A DNA stretch of 64,000 nucleotides from Paenibacillus sp. FSL R5-0345 (GCF_000758585.1 NZ_CP009281.1:2666001-2730000), one strand, 5' to 3'; shown: positions 31,128-39,670, counted from the stretch's first letter. Numbers and translations: made by a program. The notes: a model not told the origin generated them from the letters alone.

Positions 31128-32086
31128 GAAATAATTATAAGCAAGCAGCTTTAATGGCGCTCCAGCACTTTGATCTCGATTGGACGCAGATTCGTTTCAA
31201 TCAACGATCGGACACTTGCACTTTTGTAATAGAGACTAATAAAGAGGGAACTTTCTTGCTGCGTCTTCATTCGGGGAGGTCAAAAGAGGAAATTAACTCT
31301 GAAATCGCGTGGCTGGAGCTTTTGAAGAGCAAAATGGATGTACCTCTGCCAAAAGGCGTGCATGATCGCACAGGTTCTGTCACGTTCAAAGTGGAGCAAG
31401 GTAATGGGGACGGCGTATATGCATCGTTAATGCGCTGGGTTGAAGGTGAACATGCGAATGAAGGATTTAATGAAGAACAAATTTATAAAGAAGGTGTATT
31501 ATTAGCGAAGCTACATAAAGCGGCGCAAGAGCTTGAGTTACCCCCAGGCTTTAATCGTCCTGTTTGGGATGAACATAGTTTTAGAAAAGCAATGCTCCGT
31601 TTAAAACTGCACTACCATAGTTTTCTTACAGAGGAAGAGTTCTTGCTGTATCAGTCTGCGGCTGAGAAATTATACGTCTGGTTAAGCAAGCAGCATAAAT
31701 ATAAGAACAGAAGAACTTATGGAGTCATCCATGGTGATTTACATCAAGGGAATATCATTTTTAAAGAGGGGGAACCTCGACCGATTGATTTTGGAAGATG
31801 TGGCTGGGGATATTATCTTTATGACGTGGCACACACCATACTAGGACTGTATCCCTTACAAAGAGAGCTGGTCATTAAGGGCTACGAGAGCATTGGCAAG
31901 CTTGATGGGGAGTGGTTGCAGACTTTAGAGCATTTTACGGTCATGGTCATGATCGAGAATTATTGCCATCACGCACCCGATCCTAGAGAAACCGAGGGAC
32001 TGAAAGCAGAACAACCGTATGCACTGGCGATTCTAAGGAATTATCTGAAGGGAGATCCCTTTCTTTTTAATACAATTGAGATTTAA
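31124..32086 (+). CDS. Phosphotransferase of the APH/homoserine-kinase-like family
   Basis: The 320-residue protein has a kinase-like fold: TFLLRLHSGRS with the ATP-site lysine replaced by Arg, Brenner motif VIHGDLHQGNIIF and the metal-binding IDFGRCGWGYYLYDVA. Related proteins phosphorylate aminoglycosides, choline, homoserine or other small alcohols; the substrate cannot be told. It overlaps the GyrI-like gene by four bases. Confidence 0.85.
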   Translation: MRNNYKQAALMALQHFDLDWTQIRFNQRSDTCTFVIETNKEGTFLLRLHSGRSKEEINSEIAWLELLKSKMDVPLPKGVHDRTGSVTFKVEQGNGDGVYASLMRWVEGEHANEGFNEEQIYKEGVLLAKLHKAAQELELPPGFNRPVWDEHSFRKAMLRLKLHYHSFLTEEEFLLYQSAAEKLYVWLSKQHKYKNRRTYGVIHGDLHQGNIIFKEGEPRPIDFGRCGWGYYLYDVAHTILGLYPLQRELVIKGYESIGKLDGEWLQTLEHFTVMVMIENYCHHAPDPRETEGLKAEQPYALAILRNYLKGDPFLFNTIEI

Positions 32087-32094
32087 CGTATAAA

Positions 32095-32143
32095 AATAGG
32101 GCCTCTTTGGAGAATTTATAAAAAGTTCCCTAAGGAGGCTATT
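32095..32143 (+). promoter_or_regulatory. Hairpin that pairs with the ribosome site of the DUF3888 gene
   Basis: AATAGGGCCTCTTTGGAGAA (32095-32114) is nearly complementary to TTCCCTAAGGAGGCTATT (32126-32143), which contains the Shine-Dalgarno AAGGAGG. It may be a weak terminator for the upstream gene or a translation-blocking stem. Confidence 0.4.
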
Positions 32144-32146
32144 TTG

Positions 32147-32632
32147 ATGAAAAAAAGCTGGATTGCACCTCTTCTTATCGCAGTTTTGCTCTTGCTGGGG
32201 CAACAACCTTGCTCCGCTAATGGGTTGGTTCAATCGCAAGCCGAGGCTCCTTCCAGATCTGATTCGGGACCGAAGCTTCCAGATCAGGATTCGCGCGAAC
32301 TTATGTTTCAAGATATGTTAATGACATTTCTATCACCCTATATTGACAAAAAAATCGCTGAAATTTATGCGCCACTTTTGAGAGAATCGCCAATGGTTTA
32401 TCCTTACTTTGTGGATGTGACTGAGGTGAAGCGGATCAATGGTTTTCGTGGGTTTGATTTCTTGATTACACTTAACGTATATCCTACAGTAGGTCCACAT
32501 ATTTCAGTTGGAGAAGATACCATGACTTTTAGAATTTCTTCTGGTCCTAAGGTAAAGCTTGAATCGTTCAAGCATCTAAAAGACCCTAATAAGTCAGACT
32601 TCCCGCAAAATTATCAGAATATCTTAAGATAG
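32147..32632 (+). CDS. Secreted DUF3888 protein
   Basis: ATG at 32147 lies eight bases after AAGGAGG. A signal peptide (about 1-25, ending PCSA) is followed by a domain of about 110 residues: ELMFQDMLMTFLSPYIDKKI, YAPLLRESPMVYPYFVDV, LNVYPTVGPHISVGEDTMTF. This matches the DUF3888 family of small secreted proteins in Bacillus and Paenibacillus. Function unknown. Its ribosome site lies within the hairpin noted just upstream. Confidence 0.75.
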   Translation: MKKSWIAPLLIAVLLLLGQQPCSANGLVQSQAEAPSRSDSGPKLPDQDSRELMFQDMLMTFLSPYIDKKIAEIYAPLLRESPMVYPYFVDVTEVKRINGFRGFDFLITLNVYPTVGPHISVGEDTMTFRISSGPKVKLESFKHLKDPNKSDFPQNYQNILR

Positions 32633-32826
32633 TGCGGTTGTGAGGTAAGATATTATCATGAGTAGGGAGTTCTGGGATAAAGATGATCGGAACAGTAGGG
32701 AAGGGAGTCCTTGGGAGATGGTGAGTGAGAGGGAATAAGGTGCTTAGTCACTTTTAGTTGCAGAGAATACACTTACATCGCTCAGGCAGCACAATGTATA
32801 AATATAGATGTATAAAGTGCAATTCA

Positions 32827-32854
32827 CACACTCCGATCTTGGGGTGTTTTTTTA
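32827..32854 (+). terminator. Terminator in the gap before the RHH/beta-clamp pair
   Basis: ACACTCC (32827-32833), loop GATCTT, GGGGTGT (32840-32846) with a G-U pair, followed by seven T. The gap 32633-32953 also holds a 26-codon ATG frame at 32659-32739 (see findings) and no other recognisable gene. Confidence 0.7.
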
Positions 32855-32953
32855 TGTTTCGAATGATGGTGGAATAAGGGCGATTATGATATTATGAAAA
32901 TAGCAGGTATATTGATTTAAGTTACTAAAATCAAAAAAAGAAGGTGCGAGGGA

Positions 32954-33223
32954 ATGAGTGATTATAAATTCGAAGATGAGGATAAAGTCAAAGTAGGTAT
33001 AGCTACAAAAGACGGGCAATTAGGGTTTCTTTTTACAAGGGGAGGTCTTCGGGAAGGAGCAGGTAGAAAAAGCACCGGCATAACTAAAAAGGTATCTTTG
33101 ACGTTATCTGAGGACGTTTGGCAGGAGATAGAGCAGGCTTGTGAGGAACAGAACGCATCTCGCTCCCAAGTATTTCGGAACATTATTGAGGCGCATTTTG
33201 TAAAGGAATCTAAGGAGAGTTAG
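32954..33223 (+). CDS. Ribbon-helix-helix DNA-binding protein (CopG/Arc type)
   Basis: The 89-residue protein has an acidic N-terminus, a basic GGLREGAGRKSTG patch at about 31-43, then a ribbon-helix-helix: strand TKKVSLTLSE, helix EDVWQEIEQACEEQ, turn NASRSQ, helix VFRNIIEAHF. The GxREGAGRK-RHH arrangement is common in phage and plasmid-type small regulators. AAGAAGGTGCGAGGG precedes the ATG. Its TAG is directly followed by the GTG of a beta-clamp paralogue, so the pair is translationally coupled. It probably regulates the pair or acts with the clamp. Confidence 0.8.
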   Translation: MSDYKFEDEDKVKVGIATKDGQLGFLFTRGGLREGAGRKSTGITKKVSLTLSEDVWQEIEQACEEQNASRSQVFRNIIEAHFVKESKES

Positions 33224-34366
33224 GTGAAGTCTTTGCTAATCCATGTATCAAAAGATTCTCTTAGTACCGCATTACAGGCAGTATCAAAAGCCATATCCGC
33301 GAATAGCTCCTCACGTGTTCTATCAGGAATACTTATTCAGGCGCAAACTCAGGGGCTGATTATAACGGCGAGCAATATAAGAATGACCATTGAATATAAG
33401 CTCCCTGTGAAGAGGGATTCGGTGGTTGTACACAACACAGGTGAGATCGTAGTTCCCGCGCGTTATTTTTATGAGATCATTCGTAAGCTTGATCCTGGAC
33501 TTATTAGGCTGAGAATCGCAGAGTCATTGATGCTAAACATTCAATCTGGGAACACTCAATTTCGTTTATGTGGAATGGATGCGGCAGAGTTTCCGAGAAT
33601 CCAATACATAGATCATCCAAACATTCAAAGGATAAGTATGAATAACACTCTTTTGAAGCAAATATTTAAAAGAGTGGTTTTTGCGGTCTCTTCATCGGAA
33701 ACCAGACCTGTGCTCACAGGAGTATCTCTTCAAATTGATAGGCGAAATATTCGTGTAGTCGCCACTGATGGCATCCGTCTCGCCCAGCATGTTGTTGAAA
33801 GCGTAGAAGATTACGGTGCAATTCATTTGGATGTTGTAATTCCGGGCAGCACCCTGGAGGATCTTTTAAAAATATTAAACGATGATGCAGGCGGCAGCAC
33901 CGAATTAGAAATAGGGCCTAAGCAAATCAGATTTATTTCTAATGGATTGAGGGTTCAGTCTGCCCTTCTAGAAGGAACCTATCCCTCTGTCAATAATTTA
34001 ATCCCGAAAGCATACCTTTCCGAAGTGATTGTTAAGACAGAACGTTTGTTACATGTGGTTGAACGTATTTCTATATTGGCTGGTGAGAGTGTTATGCTGA
34101 GCGTACTTCCTTCTCACATGCTAAGTTTAGTGTCCAAGACTGCAGAAATTGGGGATGTAAAAGAAGAGATTCCTTTAGAGTATCTAGATGGTGATCATTT
34201 TCGAGCAGCATTTAACGGAAAGTATTTCCGGGAAATCCTTCGGGCGATTGATAGTGAGACGCTTAGAATCAGGTTCGCGGGCAAAGAAAGGCCGCTGGTG
34301 ATCCTGCCTGTAGACGCATCTACGTCTACACTTTTTTTAATTACTCCTGTGAGGACGCACGATTGA
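33224..34366 (+). CDS. Second DNA polymerase III beta subunit (sliding clamp paralogue)
   Basis: The 380-residue protein has the three tandem clamp domains (about 1-125, 126-250, 251-380) and near-normal length. Conserved clamp elements include FAVSSSETRPVLTGV, VVATDGIRLAQ (the hydrophobic cleft region), SNGLRVQSALLEGTYPSVN and the C-terminal LITPVRTHD (usual PV-R-T). It is divergent from housekeeping DnaN in many places and is not next to dnaA, recF or gyrB. GTG start at 33224 follows the RHH stop at once; GGAGAG (33213-33218) serves as the ribosome site. Role in replication or repair with a specialised polymerase is inference. Confidence 0.88.
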   Translation: MKSLLIHVSKDSLSTALQAVSKAISANSSSRVLSGILIQAQTQGLIITASNIRMTIEYKLPVKRDSVVVHNTGEIVVPARYFYEIIRKLDPGLIRLRIAESLMLNIQSGNTQFRLCGMDAAEFPRIQYIDHPNIQRISMNNTLLKQIFKRVVFAVSSSETRPVLTGVSLQIDRRNIRVVATDGIRLAQHVVESVEDYGAIHLDVVIPGSTLEDLLKILNDDAGGSTELEIGPKQIRFISNGLRVQSALLEGTYPSVNNLIPKAYLSEVIVKTERLLHVVERISILAGESVMLSVLPSHMLSLVSKTAEIGDVKEEIPLEYLDGDHFRAAFNGKYFREILRAIDSETLRIRFAGKERPLVILPVDASTSTLFLITPVRTHD

Positions 34367-34452
34367 GTATATGATTATGCACTATAATCCCACTTCAACT
34401 TCACAGCTTTCTTTGCTGGGGATGAGGTATATTTGCTCTGGGAGGGGATGGC

Positions 34453-35337
34453 ATGCATAATGCGAAGACGGCTATATTTTATTTCTCAGGTACTGGAAAT
34501 ACGGAGATTATTGCTAAGCAATTTACTGAAGCACTCAGAAGTAGCGGACAAGACGTAGATTTGTTTAGAATGGAAGATGTTCTAAAAGGTACTCGTTCTG
34601 TCGAATATGAATCCTACGACCTTATTGGGATTGGTCATCCGGTTCTAGGTTTTGGCGCATCCGGATTTGTCGAACGTTTTGTAGAACAGCTACCTGATTG
34701 TAATGGAACTCCGGCTTTTGTATTCAAGACAGCCTCTTCTCCACACTATATTAATAACGGTGCTTCGAATACTGTACTTCGTTATTTACGTAAGAAGGGA
34801 TTTACACCTTTCCACAATTCCATTTTGGCGATGCCATGCAATTTTTATATAAAATATGATGATAGATTGAATAAGCAGTTATATCAGGTCGCTCAGCGTA
34901 AGGTGAAGTTATTTGCAGAGGAAATCATGAATCGGATTCCACGGAACCTGCGGATTCATCCTGTGCTGGAGGGAGTTCTGAGAACGGTATATTATTGTGA
35001 GGAACATCAAGGGGGGAAATACTTCGCCAAAGGATTGCGAACAACAGACTCTTGCACACGATGTTTGAAATGCGTTAGAAGCTGTCCAACTTCTAATATT
35101 AGCAATAGCGCAGATGGGATTATATTCGGTCAAAATTGCTTATTATGTATGCGTTGTGTTTATTCTTGTCCTCAGAAGGCGATCCAAGCGACACGGCTTA
35201 AGGCCAGTGTTGTAGATCCCTATACTGGAGGTTCAAAACTTCATAATCTAATGAAGGATTCTGAGAATGATGGACGGTTTATAACTCCAAAGTCCAAGGG
35301 TTATTACAAGCATTTTATTAAATACTTGGAGGATTGA
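34453..35337 (+). CDS. EFR1-type ferrodoxin: flavodoxin domain fused to 2[4Fe-4S] ferredoxin
   Basis: The N-terminal flavodoxin-like domain (about 1-160) starts IFYFSGTGNTEIIAKQF with the FMN-phosphate loop. Two C-x2-C-x2-C-x3-C clusters follow: CTRCLKCVRSCP and CLLCMRCVYSCP (about 200-240), each binding a [4Fe-4S] centre. Such proteins are cytosolic electron carriers. GGGAGGGG precedes the ATG. The next gene starts directly at the stop codon, so the two are probably one operon. Confidence 0.9.
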   Translation: MHNAKTAIFYFSGTGNTEIIAKQFTEALRSSGQDVDLFRMEDVLKGTRSVEYESYDLIGIGHPVLGFGASGFVERFVEQLPDCNGTPAFVFKTASSPHYINNGASNTVLRYLRKKGFTPFHNSILAMPCNFYIKYDDRLNKQLYQVAQRKVKLFAEEIMNRIPRNLRIHPVLEGVLRTVYYCEEHQGGKYFAKGLRTTDSCTRCLKCVRSCPTSNISNSADGIIFGQNCLLCMRCVYSCPQKAIQATRLKASVVDPYTGGSKLHNLMKDSENDGRFITPKSKGYYKHFIKYLED

Positions 35338-35964
35338 ATGATGAATCTGTTTAAGATAGGATCGAAACCGCTGGGGATAGAGCTGATGGCTGCATTTTTG
35401 GAGGATAATTATGTGAGTATCGGCTACCCGGGAATAGGGGATTTGGAGAACATCAGTATAGAAGAGCTGCGTGAACGGTTGCTTCGTACTTATCAATACA
35501 GTGAGCTGGAGCTTACAGAACATTTGCAAGCCATTCACCTGTTCGTAAATACAATGCAGGATGGCGATTATGTGCTGGTGTGTGATGGAGACTGGGTACA
35601 TCTAGGTGATCTTGGCGATTATTTTTACAACGAATTATATGACACGCCAGACAACGGCACATGCCATCGAAGAGGTGTAACTTGGCTGAATAGTCTTCCG
35701 ATAATCGACCTAAACGCAGAAGTGAAAGAGTTTCTTAGCGATAGTGGATTAGCTGAGCAGTATAAGGGGCCAATACCTAGCGCTCGTGTGGATCTGTGGA
35801 TTAAAGGGTCTTATGCTTCAGAGCAAGCGGTGAATCATCAAGTGCTTGTGGATGATGAGACACTCTCTATTGCGCTCGGTATTTTGAAGAAAGCTCTAGT
35901 CAGTGAAGATGTAGAACGACAAGAACGAGCTGCGATTGCAATTCTTCAGTACGCTAAGCAGTGA
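35338..35964 (+). CDS. Solitary Mrr-N/EVE-like (PUA-type) protein with C-terminal extension
   Basis: GGAGG at 35328-35332 serves either of two tandem ATGs (35338, 35341). Residues about 10-125 follow the pattern of the N-terminal reader-like domain of Mrr-type restriction proteins: IGYPGIGDLENISIEELRER, IHLFVNTMQDGDYVLVCDGD, HLGDLGDYFYNELYD, CHRRGVTWL. The remaining 85 residues show no nuclease motif. It starts immediately after the EFR1 gene. The family assignment is by pattern only; the protein may bind modified nucleic acid or be unrelated. Confidence 0.55.
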   Translation: MMNLFKIGSKPLGIELMAAFLEDNYVSIGYPGIGDLENISIEELRERLLRTYQYSELELTEHLQAIHLFVNTMQDGDYVLVCDGDWVHLGDLGDYFYNELYDTPDNGTCHRRGVTWLNSLPIIDLNAEVKEFLSDSGLAEQYKGPIPSARVDLWIKGSYASEQAVNHQVLVDDETLSIALGILKKALVSEDVERQERAAIAILQYAKQ

Positions 35965-35993
35965 AGAAAGGTTTCAGATCCACAGCCTCATTA

Positions 35994-36040
35994 AAAAGCG
36001 TTCCATCCGTTATTCAAACCTCGGATGGAACGCTTTTGTC
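35994..36040. terminator. Bidirectional terminator, EFR1 operon / nitroreductase
   Basis: AAAAGCGTTCCATCCG (35994-36009) pairs perfectly with CGGATGGAACGCTTTT (36022-36037), with A- and T-runs built into the stem ends. Confidence 0.88.
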
Positions 36041-36066
36041 ATAATATTGTTATGCTTCTATAATAC

Positions 36067-36684
36067 TCAGATAAATTCAACGAATTCATTGACCGGTTTA
36101 CGATAGCCGCGTGGTCTGATTTTATGTTTCTTGTCTTTGCCGATAGTGATCAGCATAACAGGTACCATATGATCGGGTAGATTTAAAGTGGATTGAATGG
36201 CTTCCGGATCAAAGCCGATCATCGGGCAGGTATCCCAGCCTTTATCTTTGGCAATCAGCATGAAGTGCATGGCAGACAGAGAAGCATTCCGTATAGCTTC
36301 ATCTCTTTGAAAAGCATCATTTCCTGAATAAGCATTGTTAATTGTTTCTATCTCTGCATCATAATCCTCTTGGCTCATCGCCCCTAAAGCTTTGAGTCCT
36401 CCGTAAATTTCTGGAGCCTTCAGATAAGCATTCTTATCTCCGAGCACCACAATTACCGCTGAGGAAGAGTGTATTTTATATTGACCGTAAGCTGCCTTAC
36501 GAATCTCTTCTTTCAAATTCTCATCAGAAACGACTTTATAGTTTGTATGTTGAAGATTATAAGCCGATGGTGCCAATCTGGCGTAAGAGAACATTTCCTC
36601 TAGTTCATTCTGAGGGATCTTTACCCCTTCAACAAAATTCATCGCAGACCTACGGGATTCAATCAAATCTGTAAAAGTGCTCAT
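36067..36684 (-). CDS. Nitroreductase-family NAD(P)H oxidoreductase
   Basis: The 205-residue FMN protein begins LIESRRSAMNFVEGVKIP, the SRRSxR phosphate-binding motif of the nitroreductase family, followed by RLAPSAYNLQHTNYKVV and a C-terminal DTCPMIGFDPEAI block. It resembles B. subtilis YdgI/YodC-type enzymes that reduce nitroaromatics or quinones. GGAGGAAT precedes the start. Single gene. Confidence 0.88.
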   Translation of the reverse strand: MSTFTDLIESRRSAMNFVEGVKIPQNELEEMFSYARLAPSAYNLQHTNYKVVSDENLKEEIRKAAYGQYKIHSSSAVIVVLGDKNAYLKAPEIYGGLKALGAMSQEDYDAEIETINNAYSGNDAFQRDEAIRNASLSAMHFMLIAKDKGWDTCPMIGFDPEAIQSTLNLPDHMVPVMLITIGKDKKHKIRPRGYRKPVNEFVEFI

Positions 36685-36940
36685 GAGTTATTCCTCCATA
36701 TGTGTATGTATTTGCTTTTTAATTATAAACAAGTGACATTTATAAATAAACTAACTATTTGTTACTAACTCAAAATAGCACAGTTAATTATTTTCGTCAA
36801 TGATTAAATTCTCACTTCATGTAGCTTAAGTCTTCTAAGTACTTGGAGTGTATGAAGAATAAATACTATGTTGTAAAATATTAGGATGTAAATTAGGATA
36901 CTAGGATATGCAAAATGCTTTTATAAATGAAAGGGTGGGA

Positions 36941-37789
36941 ATGTTGAACGATACTAGAGAGCAGTTGATCATAGACCTGCAAAGAATTGAAGAGAACGAT
37001 TATGAGCTTAGAAGTGGAGAGCAGCTAAGGGATTATGTGAAGCTGATGCTTGAGTACATAGGAGATCCACAGCCGGAGCTGCGAGATAATTTGATCTATT
37101 CCACCTTCTACAAATGGACGAACGAGAAACAATGGTTTAGTGATGCAGAGCTTCGTGAACTTCTCTTGATTCTCCTTGACGAGCAGCATTTGTTCTATCA
37201 CATTGGCAGCAAAGAGGATCAGGCTGTGTTCACAAGAACGTTTTCTGTTCTGGTCGTTGCACTTATTCTTCAGCGGCATAGGGAAAAGGCTTTTTTAGAT
37301 AGCGCTGAGTTTACAAATGTGAAGGAAGCTCTGATTAGATATTATGAGGAAGAACAGGATTTACGAGGATTTATGCAAGAAGAAGGCTGGGCGCACGCTG
37401 CAGCGCATGGTGCAGATGCCTTGGATGAACTGGTATTGTGCTCGGAGAGTGATGCTGCAATCAGGGAAGAGGTTCTGGCGGTCATCCAAAGAATGCTTTA
37501 CAACAATCATCAGTACATTTTTAGCGATGAAGAAGATGAACGGATGGCTACGATTGTAGCTACAATCATAGATCATCATTTACTTCCGCAGCAGTCAATT
37601 GTCGACTGGGTCAGCAGCTTGGAGCAATGTGGTGGGTGGCCAAGAAGTCGCAACAAGTATGTTGCTCGTGTGAATACAAAGAATTTCCTTCGTTCTCTTT
37701 ACTTTAGGTTGCTTCCAACAATGAAGAATCAGGATATGGTGAACGCTTTATTGAAGTCGGAGATGAAATTAAATGAATTTACACAATAA
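36941..37789 (+). CDS. DUF2785 protein
   Basis: I favour ATG at 36941 (AAAGGG at 36930-36935, spacing 5); ATG at 36908 is an alternative with a weaker site. The protein is all-helical, about 282 residues, with features such as LREL..ILLDEQHLFY, GWAHAAAHGADALDEL and LPQQSIVDWV that match DUF2785. GWAHAAAHGAD looks like a conserved core, perhaps metal-binding. Function unknown. Single gene. Confidence 0.75.
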   Translation: MLNDTREQLIIDLQRIEENDYELRSGEQLRDYVKLMLEYIGDPQPELRDNLIYSTFYKWTNEKQWFSDAELRELLLILLDEQHLFYHIGSKEDQAVFTRTFSVLVVALILQRHREKAFLDSAEFTNVKEALIRYYEEEQDLRGFMQEEGWAHAAAHGADALDELVLCSESDAAIREEVLAVIQRMLYNNHQYIFSDEEDERMATIVATIIDHHLLPQQSIVDWVSSLEQCGGWPRSRNKYVARVNTKNFLRSLYFRLLPTMKNQDMVNALLKSEMKLNEFTQ

Positions 37790-37847
37790 GTATTTAATCA
37801 CCTAAGCGTATATAAAAAATATCGAAAATTTTAATCAATCGATTTTA

Positions 37848-37921
37848 ATGTAATAAAAATCACAAAACTTTAGAAAAATTCAAAAACTTTGTGACATTTA
37901 TAACTTGATAAGTGCTATAAT
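37848..37921 (+). promoter_or_regulatory. Promoter with Rex-like operators upstream of the DUF1641-ndh operon
   Basis: TGCTATAAT (37913-37921) is an extended consensus -10. ATGTAA-N6-TCACAA (37848-37865) matches the Rex box TTGTGA-N6-TCACAA at 10 of 12 positions. TTGTGA at 37889-37894, in the -35 region, is a perfect half-site with a weak partner. Rex repression of yjlC-ndh is established in B. subtilis, so control by the NADH/NAD+ ratio is likely. Confidence 0.5.
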
Positions 37922-37996
37922 AGAAATATGGCGTTAAAAGTTATTATTTTTTATTACTATTAAGCAGCAAAGCTTATTTGCAGAGGAGATTCGGAT

Positions 37997-38440
37997 ATGT
38001 CAGAAACAATCACTCAAACAACCCCTGAACAAGAATCACCAAAATTAGTTGTTACTCAAGAACAAATGAATGTTCTTGAGCAGCTATTGAAGCCTGAAGT
38101 TCAGGAATCGTTAACTGTCTTAGTAGAACAGTTGCCAAAATTAACAGAGCTTGTCGGCGTGCTCACAAAGTCATATGACTTTGTTCAAACTGTCGCTGCG
38201 GATGAAGTCTTGAAAAGTGATACGGTAAGTGCAATTAAAGAGCTTGCTGAACCTGTGGTGCATTCTGCGAAGAATATGGCAGCTACAGTGATCGAAGCGC
38301 AAGATCGTGCGAATGAAAGTAGCGATGTGATCGGTGTATTTGGTCTAATGAAGATGATGAAAGATCCACAAGCACAAAAGCTTTTCCGTTTTGTAAATGC
38401 TTATCTTCAAGTTGCCGGCGAACGCAGTCAGCAGAAATAA
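37997..38440 (+). CDS. DUF1641 protein (YjlC-like), partner of NDH-2
   Basis: The 147-residue protein is helical and acidic. QLPKLTELVGVLTKSYDFVQ and GVFGLMKMMKDPQAQKLFRFVNAYLQ correspond to the DUF1641 region. In B. subtilis yjlC is the first gene of the yjlC-ndh operon, exactly this order. AGAGGAG precedes the ATG. Its role is unknown; it may affect NDH-2 assembly or activity. Confidence 0.85.
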   Translation: MSETITQTTPEQESPKLVVTQEQMNVLEQLLKPEVQESLTVLVEQLPKLTELVGVLTKSYDFVQTVAADEVLKSDTVSAIKELAEPVVHSAKNMAATVIEAQDRANESSDVIGVFGLMKMMKDPQAQKLFRFVNAYLQVAGERSQQK

Positions 38441-38479
38441 TATTTTTTATATCTCATTCGTAAGGACGGAGGAAACATC

Positions 38480-39658
38480 ATGTCTAAACATATTGTCATT
38501 CTAGGAGCAGGTTATGGTGGTTTACTAAGCGCCTTGACTGTACGCAAGTACCTAAAGAAAGACGAAGCTAAAATTACAGTCGTTAATCAATATCCTACTC
38601 ATCAAATTATTACAGAATTGCATCGTCTTGCAGCAGGTAGTGTTGCAGAAGGTGCTGTTGCTATGCCGCTAGCTAAGCTTTTTGCAGGTAAAGATATCGA
38701 CCTGAAAATTGCAAAAGTTAATTCTTTTTCTGTTGAGAACAAACAAATTACACTATCTGATGGTGTGACATTATCCTACGATGCTTTGGTTGTGGGTCTT
38801 GGAAGCACAACAGCTTATTTTGGCATTCCAGGTCTTGAGCAATACAGCATGGTCTTGAAATCTGCAGCGGATGCTAACAGAATTCATCGTCACATTGACG
38901 AACGTATCCGTGAATATGCAAAGTCTAAAAATCCAGCGGATGCAAGCATTCTAATCGGCGGCGGTGGCTTAACAGGTGTTGAACTGGTTGGTGAAATCGC
39001 TGATGTGTTGCCAACACTCACTAAGAAATATGGTGTGGATCCTAAAGAAATTAAACTGATGCTGGTTGAAGCAGGTCCTAAGATTCTTCCGGTATTGCCA
39101 GATGCACTGATCGAACGCGCAGTGGCAAGCTTAGAAAAACGTGGTGTACAATTCTTGACAGGTCTACCTGTGACGAATGTAGCAGATAATGTAATTGACT
39201 TGAAAGACGGTCAAAAAATTGTTGCTAACACATTTGTATGGACGGGCGGCGTACAAGGAAATCCACTGATTGGTGAGTCCGGTCTTGAAGTGAACCGTGG
39301 TCGTGCAACGGTAAATGAATTCCTGCAATCCACCTCACACAAAGACGTATTCGTTGCTGGTGACAGCGCCGTAGTCTTTGCTGAGGATGGTCGTCCATAT
39401 CCACCTACTGCACAAATCGCTTGGCAAATGGGTGAATTGATCGGTTACAATCTTTATGCGTACTTGAAGGACAAATCTTTTGAATCCTTTAGTCCGATCA
39501 ACTCAGGTACTCTTGCGAGCTTAGGCCGTAAAGACGGTGTGGCCATCGTTGGTGCAAGCTCTACTCCGCTAAAAGGATTACCAGCAACCTTGATGAAGGA
39601 AGCCAGTAATATTCGTTACTTGTCCCACATTAAAGGATTGTTTAGCTTAGCTTATTAA
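38480..39658 (+). CDS. ndh: Type II NADH dehydrogenase (NDH-2)
   Basis: The 392-residue flavoprotein has an FAD dinucleotide fold (IVILGAGYGGLLSAL) and a second one for NADH (SILIGGGGLTGVELVGEIAD); TFVWTGGVQGNPL and VFVAGDSAVV are conserved family blocks. The C-terminus (EASNIRYLSHIKGLFSLAY) is an amphipathic membrane-binding tail. It oxidises NADH and reduces menaquinone without pumping protons. GGACGGAGG precedes the ATG; it lies 39 bases after the DUF1641 gene, with a terminator after it. Confidence 0.93.
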   Translation: MSKHIVILGAGYGGLLSALTVRKYLKKDEAKITVVNQYPTHQIITELHRLAAGSVAEGAVAMPLAKLFAGKDIDLKIAKVNSFSVENKQITLSDGVTLSYDALVVGLGSTTAYFGIPGLEQYSMVLKSAADANRIHRHIDERIREYAKSKNPADASILIGGGGLTGVELVGEIADVLPTLTKKYGVDPKEIKLMLVEAGPKILPVLPDALIERAVASLEKRGVQFLTGLPVTNVADNVIDLKDGQKIVANTFVWTGGVQGNPLIGESGLEVNRGRATVNEFLQSTSHKDVFVAGDSAVVFAEDGRPYPPTAQIAWQMGELIGYNLYAYLKDKSFESFSPINSGTLASLGRKDGVAIVGASSTPLKGLPATLMKEASNIRYLSHIKGLFSLAY

Positions 39659-39670
39659 TTTATGATTGGA

